A stretch of DNA of 64,000 nt from Arcobacter sp. CECT 8986 (lineage in GTDB: Bacteria > Campylobacterota > Campylobacteria > Campylobacterales > Arcobacteraceae), in contig NZ_PDKG01000006.1 of NCBI RefSeq assembly GCF_004116725.1, forward strand, positions 1 to 64,000. The letters are read 5' to 3'. The translations under genes were made by a program, and so were the position numbers. Of the stretch, positions 61,819-64,000 are shown one piece after another (positions within the stretch are counted from its first letter, which is position 1; each line of letters opens with the position of its first letter). The notes beneath the pieces were generated by a model. It was not told the DNA's origin, searched no databases, and was given only the letters and a program-made list of their open reading frames with translations.

Positions 61819-63672
61819 TTAACTTTTCATACCTAATAAAGTTTGTAGCATTTCATCTACAACCGTAACTATTTTTGCATTTGCAGTATATGCTGCTTGA
61901 AATTTGATAAGATTTAACATCTCTTCATCTTTATCAACTTTTACTAATTCATCATAACTACTTTGAATAGACTCTTTTACTGCTTTTTGAGTAGTTAATT
62001 GAGTATCTGCTGTCTCTTTATCTGAAGAGATAGTAACCCTAACATCTTGATAATATTCTGCAAAAGATGTAGCTTTATTACCAGGAGTATCTTGTCCATA
62101 CCCTTCAAAAGAGATATCCTCTTTCCACTGTAAAGATGCCAAATAATCTAAATCTGCTTGATTTAAATTATCAAGAACATCATTATTGAAAGTTAATGTT
62201 TTTATATTTCCACCTGAGAAAAGTCCAATAGATTGAATCTGGTCTTGTGTTCCCATATAATTATCTGTTGAAATCTCACCACTTACATACGTATCAACAC
62301 CTGTTTTTACATACTTATCAGTAATATCACTTAATGTTTGAGCAAAAGCATCTAATTTATCTTTATAAACATTAAATTTATTATTTGGAGAATCTGTTGT
62401 CAAGTTCTCTGATTGTGCTTTTAAAATACCTGATGACAAATTAATTGGCGCATCAGCAGAATAGATTTGAACACTATTTTCTCCCTCATTACTTTGATAC
62501 TCATTTTTAAATATACTTGCTTTATTTGTAATAGTTGTTGCATCAGTAACATCTGTTTGCTCAGATACAAAAATTCTACCTGTGAACTTTCCAACCTCTC
62601 CTGGAGTATTTGACTCAATTAATAAAAAATTATCTAAAGAGTCATTTGTAACTTTAGAACCATCATCTAACTGTTCATATGTACCATTATAAGCTGTAAT
62701 AGTCTTTGATAGTTGAGGGTCATTATTGATTTTACTTACTAATGCTCTTACATAATTTGTTTCATCAACAGTAAAATCTGGATTTCCATCCCCATCTGTA
62801 TCTATTCCTTCTCCATACTGAATACTTACTTCATCTGTATTATTCAATTTATAAGTAATTGTATCTTCATTGTCAAACGTAATTCCATTTAATATAGAAC
62901 TAGATACAGCATCATCATTTATAAATCTATCTTGTTGTGGAGAGTATGAATCCTCTACTGTAATATCTCTTACAACAGTATTATTACCAATTGCTACAAC
63001 ATTTCCAATTTTTAATGTATAAGTTCCATTTTTAACTTCTGAACTCATATCTACATATTGAGATAAATTTAATTCTAATTGGTCTCTTTTATCCAATAAA
63101 TCATTTGAAGCAGTTTTTGTTTGCCCTATTTGTTCATTTACTTTACCTATTTCTTGTAAAATTTGATTTATTGTATCAACATTTTCTTGCATCGAATCTT
63201 TTGTTAATGCTTCTGCTTTTTCAATATCTGTATATGCAGTTTTAAGATTATCTACAAGAAGAGATGCATGTGTAGCAACATCTGATTTATATATTTCAGA
63301 AGTTGGACTTCCTCTTAAATTTTCTAAAGATTCAAGATATCTATTTAAATCTTTTGAGATACCACTTTCATCTGTCTCTTTAAAGATTGTTTCAATATCT
63401 CCAAGCATTTGACCTTTTTCATTAAAATAAGCCTCTTTAGTTGTTCCACCTAATAAACTCTGAGACATAAATGTAGATGTGATTCTATATGCACTACTTG
63501 CTTCTACACCCCTACCATAAAATCTAGAATCTATCTGAGGTAATTCAGATTGGTCAATTACTCTTCTTTTATACCCAGGAGTATTCTCATTAGCTATATT
63601 ATTAGAAACATTCTCAACTGCAATTTTTGCAGCTGCTAAACCAGTTTGGGCTACATTCAAAGAATTTAGCAT
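61819..63672 (-). CDS. flgK: Flagellar hook-associated protein FlgK
   Basis: The 617-residue hook-filament junction protein (HAP1). The N-terminus LNSLNVAQTGLAAAKIAVENVSNNIANENTPGYKRR is the flagellar rod/hook signature. NLIKFQAAYTANAKIVTVVDEMLQTLLGMK closes the coiled-coil core at the C-terminus. The middle is variable and acidic. An AAAAGGAG Shine-Dalgarno precedes the ATG. It follows flgH by 58 bp and precedes fliD by 15 bp. It is exported by the flagellar type III system. Confidence 0.95.
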   Translation of the reverse strand: MLNSLNVAQTGLAAAKIAVENVSNNIANENTPGYKRRVIDQSELPQIDSRFYGRGVEASSAYRITSTFMSQSLLGGTTKEAYFNEKGQMLGDIETIFKETDESGISKDLNRYLESLENLRGSPTSEIYKSDVATHASLLVDNLKTAYTDIEKAEALTKDSMQENVDTINQILQEIGKVNEQIGQTKTASNDLLDKRDQLELNLSQYVDMSSEVKNGTYTLKIGNVVAIGNNTVVRDITVEDSYSPQQDRFINDDAVSSSILNGITFDNEDTITYKLNNTDEVSIQYGEGIDTDGDGNPDFTVDETNYVRALVSKINNDPQLSKTITAYNGTYEQLDDGSKVTNDSLDNFLLIESNTPGEVGKFTGRIFVSEQTDVTDATTITNKASIFKNEYQSNEGENSVQIYSADAPINLSSGILKAQSENLTTDSPNNKFNVYKDKLDAFAQTLSDITDKYVKTGVDTYVSGEISTDNYMGTQDQIQSIGLFSGGNIKTLTFNNDVLDNLNQADLDYLASLQWKEDISFEGYGQDTPGNKATSFAEYYQDVRVTISSDKETADTQLTTQKAVKESIQSSYDELVKVDKDEEMLNLIKFQAAYTANAKIVTVVDEMLQTLLGMKS

Positions 63673-63730
63673 AATGTACTCCTTTTGTGATATTTTTACT
63701 AATTATCACATTACAATTCTTAAAGTTAGA

Positions 63731-64000
63731 TTAAAAAGGCCAGATTTTTTGTAATAGTCTTGTACCCCAAGGAGTATGCATTACATCTTTTTCCTCACCA
63801 TTTTTAACATATAATATTTTTAAATTAGCTATTTGCGAAGAGGAAACGCTATTTTCTGGTGTTATATCGTATGGTCTAATTACCCCTGTAATTATCAATT
63901 CTTGTTTTTGACCATCAATTAATAATTGCTTATTTCCTTTGATATAATAATTACCATTTTGATATGTTTGTTCTATTATAGCAGAAATTGTAGTTGAAAA
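63731..64000 (-). CDS. flgH: Flagellar L-ring protein FlgH, C-terminal part
   Basis: The last 89 codons of a gene that runs off the right edge. The reverse strand reads GNYYIKGNKQLLIDGQKQEL, then ITGVIRPYDITPENSVSSSQIANLKI, which matches the conserved C-terminal half of FlgH. FlgH is a lipoprotein that forms the ring around the flagellar rod in the outer membrane. The signal sequence lies outside the window. It is on the same strand as flgK-fliD, extending the flagellar cluster. Confidence 0.88.
   Translation of the reverse strand, partial: FSTTISAIIEQTYQNGNYYIKGNKQLLIDGQKQELIITGVIRPYDITPENSVSSSQIANLKILYVKNGEEKDVMHTPWGTRLLQKIWPF

Noticed and set aside
63673..63730. Sigma-54 or sigma-28 promoter upstream of flgK
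   Set aside because: No TGGCA-N-TTGCA-like pair and no CGATAT-type -10 is visible in the 58-bp gap; flgK probably reads on from flgH.

Overview
This 64 kb window looks like core chromosome of a Campylobacterota (epsilonproteobacterial) organism, most likely in the Arcobacter group. The DNA is very AT-rich and gene-dense, and TTG starts are frequent. Promoters show a TATAAT-like -10 box behind T-rich DNA without a clear -35 box. Several gene neighbourhoods match Campylobacter/Helicobacter order as I remember it: ahpC / fdxA-ndk-DUF177-rpmF-plsX-fabH; HP0268-like-miaB-acyltransferase beside nusA; ilvC-deacetylase-dprA; tandem nhaA; murC-dapC. A futalosine-pathway enzyme (MqnE), FliW, a class II DAHP synthase and a Cj0069-like protein agree. 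Genus and species cannot be fixed from sequence reading alone. I saw no insertion sequence, prophage, CRISPR array, tRNA or rRNA, and no gene-free gap over 300 bases.

Layout. 1-5.4 kb: peroxiredoxin (partial), metK, ferredoxin, ndk and the rpmF-plsX-fabH lipid-initiation operon. 5-16 kb: AzlCD amino-acid exporter, LapG-like protease, separate pabC and pabB genes, an alpha/beta hydrolase, an ATP-grasp protein, pyrB, argD, a TolC-like protein and pyruvate kinase. 16-23 kb: OmpA-like lipoprotein, MidA methyltransferase, an aldehyde dehydrogenase/DUF779 pair divergent from a FIST-domain histidine kinase and its response regulator, then thiS, yraN and a DUF502 protein. 24-27 kb: bioF, two small envelope proteins, a carbonic anhydrase and mqnE. 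27-36 kb: a GspL-like membrane protein, acyltransferase, miaB and an HP0268-like protein facing nusA-cysS, then rpsF-ssb-rpsR and holA. 36-50 kb: fliW, rnr, ilvC, deacetylase, dprA, two nhaA, murC, dapC, a TrkA-like protein, tgt, gatC and an ArsC/Spx protein. 50-60 kb: DAHP synthase, transaldolase, serB, metF, ruvX, acpS, a lone peptide-type ABC permease, panC, rimO and tilS. 60-64 kb: a flagellar hook-filament cluster on the minus strand (flgH, flgK, fliD, fliS, FliT candidate).

Most of this is housekeeping. The two parts I consider most likely to be undescribed are regulatory. First, a roughly 61-nt small RNA candidate on the minus strand at 23768-23828 has its own -10 box, a 5' hairpin, an unpaired anti-Shine-Dalgarno-like segment and an intrinsic terminator. 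Second, four 11-bp-phased direct repeats at 19729-19766 lie upstream of the aldehyde dehydrogenase, arranged as an OmpR/PhoB-family regulator would need, next to the divergent FIST kinase and its OmpR-family regulator. Also notable are a possible S6:S18 autoregulatory leader before rpsF, several predicted leaderless mRNAs, and many overlapping convergent gene ends.
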